Notes: generated from the sequence alone by a model not told the origin. A DNA stretch of 64,000 nt from Actinomycetales bacterium Actino_02 (GCA_001603275.1 LUYM01000006.1:248001-312000); one strand, 5' to 3'. Counted from the stretch's first letter, positions 27,497-36,438 are shown. Translations and numbers: made by a program.

Positions 27497-28335
27497 TCGC
27501 CGTGGAGGCCGAACGGCTGCGCCTGGGCTATGAGCAGAAAGTGGTGTTCGACGGCATCGACCTGCGGATTGCGCAGGGCAGTGTGACCACCCTGATCGGA
27601 GCCAACGGCTGCGGCAAGTCCACGCTGCTCAAGGCCTTCGGCCGGCTGCTCGCTCCGCTGGACGGCCAGGTGCGCCTGGATGGACGACCACTGCGGGCGA
27701 TGTCGACCACTCAGATCGCCCGTCGGCTGGCGATCCTGCCGCAGAAGCCGCTCACTCCGGCCGCGACCAGCGTTCGCGACTTGGTGATGCGTGGACGTCA
27801 CCCGCACCAGAGTCTGTTGCGGCCCTGGACGCCGGACGACGCCGGCATCGTCGATGCGGCCCTGGCTGCGACCGGGCTGACCGAGGTGGCTGACCGGGAC
27901 GTGAACACGCTGTCCGGCGGCCAGCTGCAGCGGGCCTGGGTGGCGCTGGTTCTGGCTCAGCAGACGCCGACGATTCTGCTGGACGAGCCGACCACCTTCC
28001 TCGACCTCAGCCACCAGCTCGAGGTGTTGCGCCTGGTGCGTCGGATCAACGCCGAGCAGGGGACGACCATCGTGATGGTGCTGCACGATCTCAGCCTGGC
28101 TGCGCGTTTCTCCGATCGTCTGGTGGTGCTGCACGAGGGCCAGGTGCTGGCCGACGGGACGCCCTGGCAGGTGCTCACCCCGCAGGTGTTGGCTACCGCC
28201 TTCGGCCTGGAGGCCCAGGTGATCGCCGACCCGGTGACCGGTTCGCCGCTGGTGATCCCACTCGAGCCGTCTGCAGGGTCTCTTGCATCGTCCGTCGTCC
28301 GGGACGAATCCGAGCAACTAGTTAGGTTAGGCTAA
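27493..28335 (+). CDS. iron-siderophore ABC transporter ATP-binding protein
   Basis: A 280-aa ABC ATPase energising siderophore uptake. Walker A is GANGCGKST (residues 36-44), the signature is LSGGQLQRAW, Walker B is TILLDEPTTFLDL and the switch histidine follows in VMVLHDLSLAARFSD. The last codons (VRLG and stop TAA) lie inside the perfect iron box at 28322-28340, so coding sequence and operator coincide. Confidence 0.94.
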   Translation: MIAVEAERLRLGYEQKVVFDGIDLRIAQGSVTTLIGANGCGKSTLLKAFGRLLAPLDGQVRLDGRPLRAMSTTQIARRLAILPQKPLTPAATSVRDLVMRGRHPHQSLLRPWTPDDAGIVDAALAATGLTEVADRDVNTLSGGQLQRAWVALVLAQQTPTILLDEPTTFLDLSHQLEVLRLVRRINAEQGTTIVMVLHDLSLAARFSDRLVVLHEGQVLADGTPWQVLTPQVLATAFGLEAQVIADPVTGSPLVIPLEPSAGSLASSVVRDESEQLVRLG

Positions 28336-28340
28336 CCTAA
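28322..28340. promoter_or_regulatory. perfect DtxR/IdeR iron box overlapping the ATPase stop codon
   Basis: TTAGGTTAGGCTAACCTAA is a full 19-bp palindrome equal to the DtxR/IdeR consensus. It overlaps the TAA stop (28333-28335) of the ATPase gene and ends 4 bp before the ATG of the binding protein. It therefore seems to control a separate, internal promoter for the binding-protein gene, and would also cover its ribosome-binding region. Confidence 0.93.
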
Positions 28341-28344
28341 CCTC

Positions 28345-29352
28345 ATGAACCCACGAACTCTCGCGGTGCTGGCCGCTGCCCTGACGTCCGTCCTCGCCCT
28401 GGCCGGGTGCGCCGCCCCGAGCGCGCCGGCTGCCCAGGCGTCCGGCTCGGCCTCGGCCAGCGGCTGGACCTACACCGACGACATCGGCAACACGGTCACC
28501 CTCGCCCAGCGCCCGACCCGGATCGCCGGCTTCACCGACCAGGCGCTGTCGCTGTTCAGCTACGGGATCACCCCGGTGGCCGTCTTCGGTCGCACCGACG
28601 TGGCCAGCGACACCCGGTTCGGCGGCTTCGACACCAGTGCCATGAAGATCCTCGGCAACAGCTATGGCGAGATCGATCTGGAAGGCCTGGCCCAGGCCAA
28701 GCCCGACCTGATCGTGACCGGCATCTACCCGTCCGACCGCGAGGGCACGATCGACACCACGCAGCCCTACTACGGCTTCAAGGACCTCGAACAGCAGGCC
28801 AAGCTGGCCGCCATCGCACCGATCGTCACCGTGAAGGTGGGCGGCACCGGACTGTCGGTGCTCGAGTCCAACGCGCGGCTGGCGCTGGCCCTGGGTGCCG
28901 ACCAGGCGAAGGTGGACGCCGACAAGGCCACCTTCGAGAAGGTCGCGGCCAACCTGAGCACGGTGGCGAAGGCGTCCGGATTGAAGGTGTCGGCCATGTA
29001 CGCCGATGCCAACGGGATCTACCTGGTCAAGCCCGAGGACGAGCCGGAGACCCAGCTCTACAAGAGCCTCGGCGTGGACTACACCGAGCTCAACCCCGGT
29101 GGCGACTACTACTGGGACATCTACAGCTGGGAGAACGCAGGCAAGGTGAAGGTCGCCGACATCATCCTGCTGTCCGATGAGGGCTTCCAGATCGATGACC
29201 TGCGCAAGCAGAAGACCTTCGCCGACGACCCGGCACTGGTCGCCGGACAGATCTACGAGCGCCGGGTGTCACCGATGAACTACTCGGCTCAGGCCAAGAA
29301 TCTGGACGTCCTGGCCGGCTATCTCTCCTCCGCCAAGAAGGTGACCAGCTAG
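28345..29352 (+). CDS. iron-siderophore substrate-binding lipoprotein
   Basis: A 335-aa periplasmic-binding-type lipoprotein (TroA/FepB class). The lipobox is LALAGC (Cys about residue 22), followed by a Ser/Ala linker. The binding domain contains ITLAQRPTRIAGF-like opening TVTLAQRPTRIAGFTDQALS and LEGLAQAKPDLIVTG. It captures ferric siderophore outside the membrane and delivers it to the two permeases. The consensus iron box 4 bp before its ATG suggests tight iron control, and a strong terminator hairpin follows at 29385. Confidence 0.92.
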   Translation: MNPRTLAVLAAALTSVLALAGCAAPSAPAAQASGSASASGWTYTDDIGNTVTLAQRPTRIAGFTDQALSLFSYGITPVAVFGRTDVASDTRFGGFDTSAMKILGNSYGEIDLEGLAQAKPDLIVTGIYPSDREGTIDTTQPYYGFKDLEQQAKLAAIAPIVTVKVGGTGLSVLESNARLALALGADQAKVDADKATFEKVAANLSTVAKASGLKVSAMYADANGIYLVKPEDEPETQLYKSLGVDYTELNPGGDYYWDIYSWENAGKVKVADIILLSDEGFQIDDLRKQKTFADDPALVAGQIYERRVSPMNYSAQAKNLDVLAGYLSSAKKVTS

Positions 29353-29384
29353 CTCCCGCCGACCCCACCGACCCCATCGACTCC

Positions 29385-29420
29385 GTCGGCCGGCTCCCGC
29401 GCGCTCTGGGACCGGCCGAC
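29385..29420. terminator. bidirectional hairpin terminator
   Basis: GTCGGCCGG (29385-29393) pairs with CCGGCCGAC (29412-29420), and an inner TCCC pairs with GGGA. It lies between the binding-protein gene and the convergent beta-CASP gene. No T-run is present, which is common in high-GC actinobacteria. Confidence 0.7.
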
Positions 29421-29456
29421 GGCCATGTCTGACGGGTGGGACGAAGCGGCTCAGGC

Positions 29457-30836
29457 TCAGGCCAGTTCGACTGTCTGCCCGAGCTCGGGGACGACCACGT
29501 TCAGACCCAGTTGGGAGCGAATCGCCGCGGCCAGCGCACCGGCCGACTCCTCAGTGCCATGGACGGTGAAGACCTGCGCCGGCTTCGGGGTCAGCCCGGC
29601 CAGCCAGTCGAGCAACTCCGAGCGGTCGGCATGCACCGAGAACTCCTCGTCCTGAAGGATCTCCGCACGCACCGGCACCTGACGTCCGTGCATCTTCAGG
29701 TGCTGCGCACCCTCCAGCAGCAGCCGTCCGCGGGTTCCCTCGGCCTGGTAGCCGGCCAGTACCACCGCGTGCCGCGGGTCGGGCAGCATGTGCTCCAGAT
29801 GGTGCAGGACGCGTCCGCCGGTCGCCATCCCCGAGGACGAGATGATGATCGAGGGCACCTTCGGTGAGTTCAGCTGCATCGACTCCTCGGTGCTGCGCAC
29901 CTCACGCAGATGCGGCAGATCGACGAAACTGCCGGCGTCCAGATCGGGACGCAGCTCGTCGGCGAACCGGGCCTCGCGATAGATCCGCAGCGCGGCCAGC
30001 GCCATCGGCGAGTTCACGAAGATCGGCATCGTCGGGATGCGTCCGTCCTTGTGCAGCTGGGTCAGCGTCTGCAGGACGACCTCGGTGCGGTCGACGGCGA
30101 AGGCCGGGATCAGCACCGAGCCGCCACGCTTGGCCGTCCGCCGGATCAGGTCGGCCAGTGGTTCGTGGGCCGCGCCGGCCGGGTCGTGGTGCTCGCGTCC
30201 GCCGTAGGTCGACTCGATCAGGACGTTCCTGGCGCCGTCGGGGAGTTCGCGGGGACGCAGCACGGGGTGCTCAGGGCGTCCCAGATCGCCGGAGAAGACC
30301 ACCGACGTGGACGGGGTGGCCAGCCGGATACTGGCCGAGCCGAGGATGTGCCCGGCCCGGGTCCAGTGGGCCGTCCATCCCGGCCACAGCGGGACGTCCA
30401 CGTCGAAATCGACGACGCGGAACTGGGTCAGCGCCTGCTCGACGTCGCCGATGGTGAACAGCGGCAGTGGCGTCTCGTGCTTGGAGTAGCCCTTCTCGGC
30501 GGCGTGTTCGGCATCGCGCTCGGCGAGGAAGGCCGCGTCGCGCAGGACGATCTCGGCCAGCTCGCAGGTGGCCTCGGTGGCCAGAATCTCGCCGGCGAAG
30601 CCGTTGCGGACCAGCACCGGCAGGTAGCCGACGTGATCGGTGTGGGCGTGCGTGATCAGGATCGCGTCGATGGATTCGGGCGGCACTGGGAACGACTGCC
30701 AGTTCAGCTCGCGCAGGTGCTTCTCGCCCTGGAAGACGCCCGCGTCCACCAGGACCTGTCGTCCGGCTTCGCTCACCAGGTATTTCGAGCCGGTGACCGT
30801 GCCGGCCCCTCCACTGAAGGTCAGGCTGGTTGCCAT
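29457..30836 (-). CDS. metallo-beta-lactamase/beta-CASP family nuclease
   Basis: A 459-aa protein related to CPSF/RNase J-type ribonucleases. The zinc-binding motif is THAHTDHVG (His63, His65, Asp67, His68), with further ligands in AGHILGSASI and FSGDLGR. The beta-CASP part has STYGGREH, SVLIPAFAVDRTE, IISSSGMATGGR and a late VFTVHGTEE of the RMMBL region. ATG 30836 begins the conserved MATSLTFSGGAGTVTGS. The open frame upstream of it reads through palindromic repeats and is not used. It probably processes RNA; the target is unknown. Confidence 0.87.
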   Translation of the reverse strand: MATSLTFSGGAGTVTGSKYLVSEAGRQVLVDAGVFQGEKHLRELNWQSFPVPPESIDAILITHAHTDHVGYLPVLVRNGFAGEILATEATCELAEIVLRDAAFLAERDAEHAAEKGYSKHETPLPLFTIGDVEQALTQFRVVDFDVDVPLWPGWTAHWTRAGHILGSASIRLATPSTSVVFSGDLGRPEHPVLRPRELPDGARNVLIESTYGGREHHDPAGAAHEPLADLIRRTAKRGGSVLIPAFAVDRTEVVLQTLTQLHKDGRIPTMPIFVNSPMALAALRIYREARFADELRPDLDAGSFVDLPHLREVRSTEESMQLNSPKVPSIIISSSGMATGGRVLHHLEHMLPDPRHAVVLAGYQAEGTRGRLLLEGAQHLKMHGRQVPVRAEILQDEEFSVHADRSELLDWLAGLTPKPAQVFTVHGTEESAGALAAAIRSQLGLNVVVPELGQTVELA

Positions 30837-30875
30837 GCCTCCAGCTTGCCCCCGATTTCGGGGAATCGGCGCGAA

Positions 30876-30942
30876 CTGGACGGTTCTTTTGCCGTCCATC
30901 GAAGTCAGCTGGTTCGGTGGGGACGGTTCCATTACCGTCCAA
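30876..30942. repeat. palindrome doublet, 43-bp period
   Basis: Cores lie at 30878-30897 (loop TTCTTTTG) and 30921-30940 (loop TTCCATTA), same orientation, starts 43 bp apart. They lie directly upstream of the beta-CASP gene start. Confidence 0.88.
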
Positions 30943-31054
30943 CTCTCGTGATCTCTCGAGGGTGGCCTTCCCGGAGCGCTCAGCTCGTCGGTGGCTAGCA
31001 AGCGCTCCGCTGTGGGGACGGTGCGAGGGCCGCCCATCAATGCGGCTGGCAAGG

Positions 31055-31121
31055 GTGGACGGTATTGGAACCGTCCCCGGCAGTTGGGCTGGCAAGGGTG
31101 GACGGTAATGGAACCGTCCCC
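31055..31121. repeat. palindrome doublet, 43-bp period, opposite orientation
   Basis: Cores lie at 31057-31076 (loop TATTGGAA) and 31100-31119 (loop TAATGGAA), with the reverse orientation to the doublet at 30878. Starts are 43 bp apart. The two doublets thus face each other in one 290-bp gap, which otherwise holds no gene. Confidence 0.88.
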
Positions 31122-31126
31122 GAGGG

Positions 31127-31843
31127 TCAGCGGGACGGGGCCTGTGGGACGGGCGGGTGCTCGGCCCGGAACCGGTTCACCGGGGCGTCGGAGGGGTAGC
31201 CCAGAGCCAGCCCAGTGATCAGCTTGTACTTCGGGTCGAGCTCGAACTCGGCCTCGAGCGGGCCGCGCCAGGTGGCCAGCTCGCCCATGGCGCAGCTGCC
31301 CACCCCGCGGGCAGTCGCCGAGAGGATCAGGGTCTGCAACATCAGCCCGCCGTCGTGCGCCGAGAACGGCAGCAGATCCTCGTGCACCAGCAGGAACGCC
31401 ACAGTGGGCGCCCCGAAGAAGGCCAGGTTGCGGCGGGCATGCGCGTCGCGTCCGTCCCGATCGCCGCGGACGATGCCGAGGTGTTGGTACAGCCCGACCC
31501 CGACCTTCACGCTGCGGGTGCGCAGCTCGCCGGGGTAGCGCTTCCAGGTCGGGAAATCACCATCCGGCAAGGTGCGACGCAGCCAGGCGCGGAGGAATGC
31601 GCCGCGCTTGCGATGGCGCAGGTCCAGCGACTCGTCGAACCGGGCCAGATAGGCCGCGCGCAGCCGGTCGGCCTGTTCGCCGGAGGCCACTGCCAGCAGA
31701 TAGGGACGAGTGTTGCTCCAGCTCGGCGCATGCCGGGCGTCATCGAGGATGGCGGCCAGGACGTCCGCCGGGATCGGGTCGGGCCGGAAGTCCCGCGCGC
31801 TGTAGCGGGCCTGAATCAACTCGTTGAAGTCCTTGGGCTGCAC
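31127..31843 (-). CDS. nitroreductase family protein
   Basis: A 238-aa FMN-dependent nitroreductase-fold protein. Typical segments are LIQARYSARDFRPDPIP, ARHAPSWSNTRPYLLAV (the PSxxNxxPW-type region) and ARGVGSCAMGELATW near the C-terminal FMN site, then LITGLALGYP. The physiological substrate is unknown; flavin-dependent reduction with NAD(P)H is expected. A ~40-residue middle insertion (RKRGAFLRAWLRRTLPDGDF) is longer than in compact family members. Confidence 0.85.
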   Translation of the reverse strand: MQPKDFNELIQARYSARDFRPDPIPADVLAAILDDARHAPSWSNTRPYLLAVASGEQADRLRAAYLARFDESLDLRHRKRGAFLRAWLRRTLPDGDFPTWKRYPGELRTRSVKVGVGLYQHLGIVRGDRDGRDAHARRNLAFFGAPTVAFLLVHEDLLPFSAHDGGLMLQTLILSATARGVGSCAMGELATWRGPLEAEFELDPKYKLITGLALGYPSDAPVNRFRAEHPPVPQAPSR

Positions 31844-31913
31844 GGCGCTCAGTGTAGGTCTGCGCGGCGGCGAGCCGGCCGCCTCCCAGGCTGCGCGGTG
31901 CTACCGCTTCGTC

Positions 31914-31991
31914 GCGGTGCTACCCGTAGATGGGTAGCGCGGTAGCTGGACGGGTAGCGCGGCGGGCTGGACGGGTAGCGCGGCGACGCGT
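31914..31991. repeat. tandem repeat of about 21 bp (GGGTAGCGCGG units) with small hairpin
   Basis: In the 277-bp gap between the nitroreductase and the L,D-transpeptidase, (C)TGGACGGGTAGCGCGGC repeats about three times, the first copy truncated to TGGGTAGCGCGGT. The array starts with a 7-bp inverted pair, GCTACCC/GGGTAGC, around 31919-31938. Its function is unknown. Confidence 0.6.
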
Positions 31992-32120
31992 GGCGCCACG
32001 GGCTGGGGGAGAGAGGCCGCGCTGGCCGGCGACGGCGTCGAATTGCCCGCTCGGCTGCACCGGCGGCAGGCGGTAGCCTGGCCATGATCGACGGCCGATC
32101 CCGCTTCACGAGGAGGCCCG

Positions 32121-33101
32121 ATGCCACCTACGCCACAACGTTCACCGTTGGCTGGGCTGGTCGCGCCGTTCGCGGTGATGGCGGCGGTGTCGCTGGCCTT
32201 GGGCATGCAGACTTCGCCGCGGGCCGGCGCCGGTTCGCAGGTGCTGGCCGACGGGCCGGTGACCAGCCAGACCGTGGTGCCGTCCCCGTCGTCACAGGCG
32301 GCCCAGTCGGCCCAGTCGGCCCAGCCGTCCGCGAGTCCGACGGCCCCGGCGGTGACGGTCACCCCGGCCCCGCCGCTCCCGCCACAGCTGCCGCCGCTCC
32401 CGGTCGACCCGCTGGAGGGGCTCAGCAAGAAGGAGCACAAGGCATTCACGGCCTGCCTGACCCAGGTGGTGGACGCCCATTCGTCCGGACGATGTGCAGC
32501 GCTGGCCATGTCCCGGCTGAAGCAGGCCGGCTTCAGCCGCTCCTCGGGCTCGAGCGTGGGTGCAGCCGGTGCGAACGCGCTGCTGAACTACCAGCGCTCA
32601 CGCGGCCTGACCGCCACCGGAACCACCACCCGGCAGACCTGGATTTCGCTGGCCACCAAGGCCAAGGCGCTGCAGGTCGAGCTGCCGGCCAAGTGCCTGG
32701 GCGCCGGGGTGAATCTGTGCGTGAACCAGGGTGAGCGCCGGCTCTACTTCCTGCGCGACGGCAAGGTGGAGCGCACCTTCAAGGTGCGCCTGGGCGGCTA
32801 CAACGTCCATCCCAAGACGCACAAGTGGCGGGTGTTCCCGACCGCCAACGGCTCGTGGCGGGTGTTCGACAAGCAGGTGAACCCGAAGTCGGACAATTAC
32901 GGAAGCGGCGCCATGCCGTACTCGGTGATGTTCCACCCGGACATGTACGTCCACTACTCGCCCGGCTTTCACGCTGTTGGCTACGCCAGTTCCAGCCACG
33001 GCTGCGTGAACATCGGCCAGCTCAGCGAGGCGATCTGGATCTACAAGCACACCCCGGTCGGGGCCCGGGTGACGGTTTTCACGCCCAAGGCCGCGGCCTG
33101 A
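32121..33101 (+). CDS. L,D-transpeptidase (YkuD) with peptidoglycan-binding domain
   Basis: A 326-aa exported enzyme that makes 3-3 peptidoglycan cross-links or attaches proteins. An N-terminal hydrophobic segment (LAGLVAPFAVMAAVSLALG) is the signal or anchor, then a Ser/Pro linker. A peptidoglycan-binding-like region covers about residues 110-185 (YQRSRGLTATGTTTRQTW). The YkuD domain carries SSHGCVNIG with His293 and catalytic Cys295. ATG 32121 is preceded by GAGGAGG. Confidence 0.9.
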   Translation: MPPTPQRSPLAGLVAPFAVMAAVSLALGMQTSPRAGAGSQVLADGPVTSQTVVPSPSSQAAQSAQSAQPSASPTAPAVTVTPAPPLPPQLPPLPVDPLEGLSKKEHKAFTACLTQVVDAHSSGRCAALAMSRLKQAGFSRSSGSSVGAAGANALLNYQRSRGLTATGTTTRQTWISLATKAKALQVELPAKCLGAGVNLCVNQGERRLYFLRDGKVERTFKVRLGGYNVHPKTHKWRVFPTANGSWRVFDKQVNPKSDNYGSGAMPYSVMFHPDMYVHYSPGFHAVGYASSSHGCVNIGQLSEAIWIYKHTPVGARVTVFTPKAAA

Positions 33102-33128
33102 TTTCGTCCGCGGTGCCAGGATCGGGGT

Positions 33129-34289
33129 ATGACGACCTTTGATCCGTCCACGATCCTCAGCGATGAGCTGCTGGCCACCTTCCGGCAGCGGGCGGCCCGC
33201 CACGACGCCGAGAACACCTTCCCCGACGACGACCTCGCCGACCTGAAGGCAGCCGGCTATCTGGCGATCCTGGCGCCGGCCGAACTGGGTGGCGGCGGGC
33301 TGGGTCTGGCCGAGGCATCACTGCTGCAGCAGCGGCTGGCCGCGGCCGCTCCGGCCACGGCGCTGGCGGTGAACATGCATCTGGTCTGGACCGGAGTCGC
33401 CAAGGTCTGTGCCGACCGTGGCGTGACCGGCCTGGAGTTCATCAGTCGCGGCGCGGTCGACGGCGAGGTCTTCGCCTTCGGAATCAGCGAGGCCGGCAAC
33501 GACCTGGTCCTGTTCGGCAGCGACACTCAGGCCGTCCCCGCCGAGGACGGCGGCTACCGATTCACCGGCACCAAGATCTTCACCTCGCTGGCTCCGGTGT
33601 GGACGCAGCTGGGCCTGCACGGCTTGGACACCACCAGCCCGGACGCACCGAAGCTGGTCTACGCCTTCGTGCCACGCACCGATGCCGTGGTCACCCGCGA
33701 CGACTGGGACACCCTCGGCATGCGCGGCACCCAGTCCCGCACCACCGAACTGCACGGCGCTGCCGCGCCGGCTGCCGCGGTCGTCCGCCGGGTCGACCCG
33801 GGACCGAACCCCGACCCGATCGTGTTCGGCATCTTCAGCGTCTTCGAATTGCTGCTGGCTTCGGTCTACACCGGCATTGCCGGACGGGCGCTGGAGCTGG
33901 CCGTGGACACCGTCGGACGCCGGCAGTCGAAGAAGACCGGCAAGGCGTATAGCCAGGACCCCGATATCCGCTGGCGGATCGCCGAGATGGCGCTGGCCTA
34001 CGACGCCCTCGGGCCGCAGCTGGCCGCCCTGTGTGCGGACGTGGACGCCATGGCCGACCACGGGGCCCGCTGGTTCTCGCTGCTGGCCGGGATGAAGCAC
34101 CGGGCGGTGACCGCGGCCAAGCGAATCGTCGACGACGCGATCCTGGTGTCGGGCGGCTCGTCCTACTACTCCCGCAATGAGCTCAGCCGGCTCTATCGGG
34201 ACGTCCTGGCCGGCCAGTTCCACCCGTCCGACCCGGAGTCGGTGCACGCCACCGTGGCCACCGCCTGGCTGGGCCCGCTGCAGAACTAG
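33129..34289 (+). CDS. acyl-CoA dehydrogenase family flavoprotein
   Basis: A 386-aa protein of the acyl-CoA dehydrogenase fold. It has an alpha-helical N-terminus (LKAAGYLAILAPAELGGGGLGLAEA), a beta domain with FTGTKIFTSLAPV and LGMRGTQSRTTELHG, and a helical C-terminus with GMKHRAVTAAKRIVDDAILVSGG. FAD-dependent oxidation of an acyl-CoA or similar substrate is expected. The catalytic Glu cannot be fixed by eye. It starts 27 bp after the L,D-transpeptidase but the two are probably unrelated in function. Confidence 0.85.
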   Translation: MTTFDPSTILSDELLATFRQRAARHDAENTFPDDDLADLKAAGYLAILAPAELGGGGLGLAEASLLQQRLAAAAPATALAVNMHLVWTGVAKVCADRGVTGLEFISRGAVDGEVFAFGISEAGNDLVLFGSDTQAVPAEDGGYRFTGTKIFTSLAPVWTQLGLHGLDTTSPDAPKLVYAFVPRTDAVVTRDDWDTLGMRGTQSRTTELHGAAAPAAAVVRRVDPGPNPDPIVFGIFSVFELLLASVYTGIAGRALELAVDTVGRRQSKKTGKAYSQDPDIRWRIAEMALAYDALGPQLAALCADVDAMADHGARWFSLLAGMKHRAVTAAKRIVDDAILVSGGSSYYSRNELSRLYRDVLAGQFHPSDPESVHATVATAWLGPLQN

Positions 34290-34293
34290 TGGC

Positions 34294-34330
34294 CCCGCAG
34301 GAAAAGGGGACTGTCCCCGTCTTCTGCGGG
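34294..34330. repeat. CCCGCAG...CTGCGGG nested hairpin, copy 1
   Basis: Outer arms CCCGCAG (34294-34300) and CTGCGGG (34324-34330) enclose GGGGACTGTCCCC, itself an inverted repeat. It lies 5 bp after the acyl-CoA dehydrogenase stop, where it could also act as a terminator. Other copies lie at 60059 and 61349. Confidence 0.85.
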
Positions 34331-34403
34331 CTGGGCCGGCCATTGCGCGGGACTGGCGAGGCCGTCCTGAAGGTGCTTGGCTGGGCGCCGGAGAGGAGCG
34401 GCC

Positions 34404-35246
34404 ATGGTGCGAGTGCCTCAGCAGCTGTTCGACGCGTATCTGTTCGACCTGGACGGCACGATCTACCTCGGTGATCAGGTGTTGCCCGGGGCGACCCGGC
34501 TGATCGCGGCGCTGCGGCACTACGGACGTCCGGTGCGCTTCCTGTCCAACAATCCGACTCGCGATCCGGCACAGTACGCCGCGAAGCTGGCCGGTCTCGG
34601 CATCTCGGTGCGCCCGGACGAGATCGTGAACACCGTGGTCACCACGGTGTCCTGGCTGAAGGCGCAGCACCCGGACGCGGTGGTCTTCCCGATCGCCGAA
34701 GCTCCGCTGATTCGCGCCCTCACCGAGGCCGGGATCAGGATCAGTGACCGGCCCGAGGAGATCGACATCGTGATCGCGTCCTACGATCGCGGCTTCGACT
34801 ACCGCAAGCTGCAGATCGCCTTCGACGCGATCTGGTTCCACCGCCGGGCCTTCCTGGTCCAGACCAACCCGGACCGGTTCTGCCCCTACCCGGGCGGACG
34901 CGGTCAGCCGGACGCCGCCGCCATCACCGCGGCCATCGAGGCGTCCACACAGACCACCTGCCGACACAGCTTCGGCAAGCCGGACCCGCTGATGATGGAG
35001 ACCGTCCTGGCCACGCTGCCGCCGCTGTCGCCACATCAGGTGGTGATGGTCGGGGATCGGGTGCACACCGACCTCCAGTTGGCCAAGAGCACCGGGGTCT
35101 GCTCGGCCGTGGTGCTCACCGGGGAAGCCACCGCCGGCGAGGTGGACGCCCTGTCGCCGACATCGGCTCCGGACTTCGTCCTGGACCGCATCGACCGGCT
35201 GATCCCGCCCGGCCTGTGGGGCGAGTTCGGCTGGTCCGCCTGCTGA
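34404..35246 (+). CDS. HAD superfamily IIA phosphatase (NagD/AraL-like)
   Basis: A 280-aa HAD hydrolase. Motif I is FDLDGTIYLGD (nucleophile Asp), motif II is RFLSNNPTRD and the C-terminal motif III/IV region is SFGKPDPLMM and VMVGDRVHTDLQLA. Start ATG 34404, preceded by GAGAGGAG, is preferred to ATG 34377. Relatives dephosphorylate sugar phosphates, p-nitrophenyl phosphate or glycerol phosphate; the substrate here is not known. Confidence 0.88.
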   Translation: MVRVPQQLFDAYLFDLDGTIYLGDQVLPGATRLIAALRHYGRPVRFLSNNPTRDPAQYAAKLAGLGISVRPDEIVNTVVTTVSWLKAQHPDAVVFPIAEAPLIRALTEAGIRISDRPEEIDIVIASYDRGFDYRKLQIAFDAIWFHRRAFLVQTNPDRFCPYPGGRGQPDAAAITAAIEASTQTTCRHSFGKPDPLMMETVLATLPPLSPHQVVMVGDRVHTDLQLAKSTGVCSAVVLTGEATAGEVDALSPTSAPDFVLDRIDRLIPPGLWGEFGWSAC

Positions 35247-35287
35247 GTGCGGTCCTCGCCCTCACGCCGCGAGCCTCCTCCCGGCGG

Positions 35288-35339
35288 GGACGGTTCCATT
35301 TCCGTCCATCCTCCGGCGGGGACGGTTCCATTTCAGTCC
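35288..35339. repeat. two palindrome copies 32 bp apart
   Basis: Cores lie at 35288-35307 (perfect) and 35320-35339 (right arm CAGTCC instead of CCGTCC). The starts are 32 bp apart, so the usual 43-bp unit lost 11 bp in the spacer. They lie in the 275-bp gap after the HAD gene. Confidence 0.85.
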
Positions 35340-35521
35340 ACGATTCGCTGAGAGCCACGTCCGGGGTGGCGGTGTTCGCGAGAGCCAGGTGCTCGACGGA
35401 GGTCTCCAGTGCTCGCGTGGGTAATGCTTCCTACCCATTTCTGCGGCCTCCCCGATGCCGCATTTCGCTGGGTAGAGTTCGAGCCCAGCCGGGATCCTGG
35501 TGGATACGTGGGGAGTACCTC

Positions 35522-36436
35522 ATGCAGAAGATCGTTCCGAGCCTTTGGTTCGCCGACAGTGCGGCCGAAGCGGCAGATTTCTACGTGTCGGTATTCCGGG
35601 ACGGCCGCATCGTCGATGTCAGTTGTTACCAGGCCGATGAGCTCAGCCAATATGAGCCTGACTTGGCCGGACGTGAGCTGAGTGTCGAGTTCGAGATCGG
35701 TGGCTATCGGCTGATCGCGATGAATGGCGGTCCGCAGTTCCCGATCAATCATTCGATCTCGCTGATGCTCAACTTCGCCTCGTCCGGACGCGAGGAGCTC
35801 GACCGCGTCTGGTCCGCACTGTCGGCCGACGGCTCAGTATTGATGCCGCTCGAGGCCTATGACTTCAGCCCGTACTACGGCTGGCTGCGCGACCGCTACG
35901 GAATGACCTGGCAGTTGATGCTGCCCGCGCCCGGTGCCGACCCTCGTCCCTTCGTGACGCCGACGCTGCTGTTCGGTGGCCGGGCTCAGAATCGGGCAGG
36001 CGAGGCGCTGGCCTACTACGCGCGCACCTTCTCCGGAGCCCGAGTGGGCCTCCGCGATCGCTACACCGCGCCGGCCGGTCCGGCCGAGCCGGGCAGCCTG
36101 CGCTTCGGGGACCTGCTGGTCTTCGGTCAGTGGCTGGCGTTCATGGATGCCGCCGTTCCGCAGGACTTCAGCTTCACCTGTGGGGTGTCGCTGGTGGTGC
36201 GCTGCTCGGACCAGGCCGAACTCGATCGTTACTGGGACGAGTTGAGTGCGGTCCCGGCGGCAGAGCAGTGTGGCTGGTGCACCGACCGCTACGGGGTCAG
36301 CTGGCAGCTGGTGCCGGCCAATCTGGCCGAGTTGATGGCCCTGCCCGGTGCCTTCGAGAAGCTGACCGGCATGCGCCGCATCGAGATCGACGCCTTCGCC
36401 GAGGCTCCCGAGCAGGAGTGGGTCACCCAGTCCTGA
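35522..36436 (+). CDS. PhnB-like VOC-superfamily protein with two tandem domains
   Basis: A 304-aa protein made of two similar halves of ~150 residues. Each starts like MQKIVPSLWFADSAAEAADFY / TPTLLFGGRAQNRAGEALAYY and ends like DRYGMTWQLMLP / DRYGVSWQLVPA. This pattern matches the PhnB/3-demethylubiquinone-methyltransferase-like VOC family, whose members are often annotated as methyltransferases without evidence. ATG 35522 is preceded by GGGGAG; the longer frame from 35216 reads through repeats. The function is unknown; resistance or small-molecule binding are options. Confidence 0.82.
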   Translation: MQKIVPSLWFADSAAEAADFYVSVFRDGRIVDVSCYQADELSQYEPDLAGRELSVEFEIGGYRLIAMNGGPQFPINHSISLMLNFASSGREELDRVWSALSADGSVLMPLEAYDFSPYYGWLRDRYGMTWQLMLPAPGADPRPFVTPTLLFGGRAQNRAGEALAYYARTFSGARVGLRDRYTAPAGPAEPGSLRFGDLLVFGQWLAFMDAAVPQDFSFTCGVSLVVRCSDQAELDRYWDELSAVPAAEQCGWCTDRYGVSWQLVPANLAELMALPGAFEKLTGMRRIEIDAFAEAPEQEWVTQS

Positions 36437-36438
36437 GC

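Noticed and set aside
30837-31052. N-terminal extension of the beta-CASP nuclease
   Set aside because: It translates repeat sequence (VMEPSPP, MDGKRTV); the conserved protein begins at ATG 30836.
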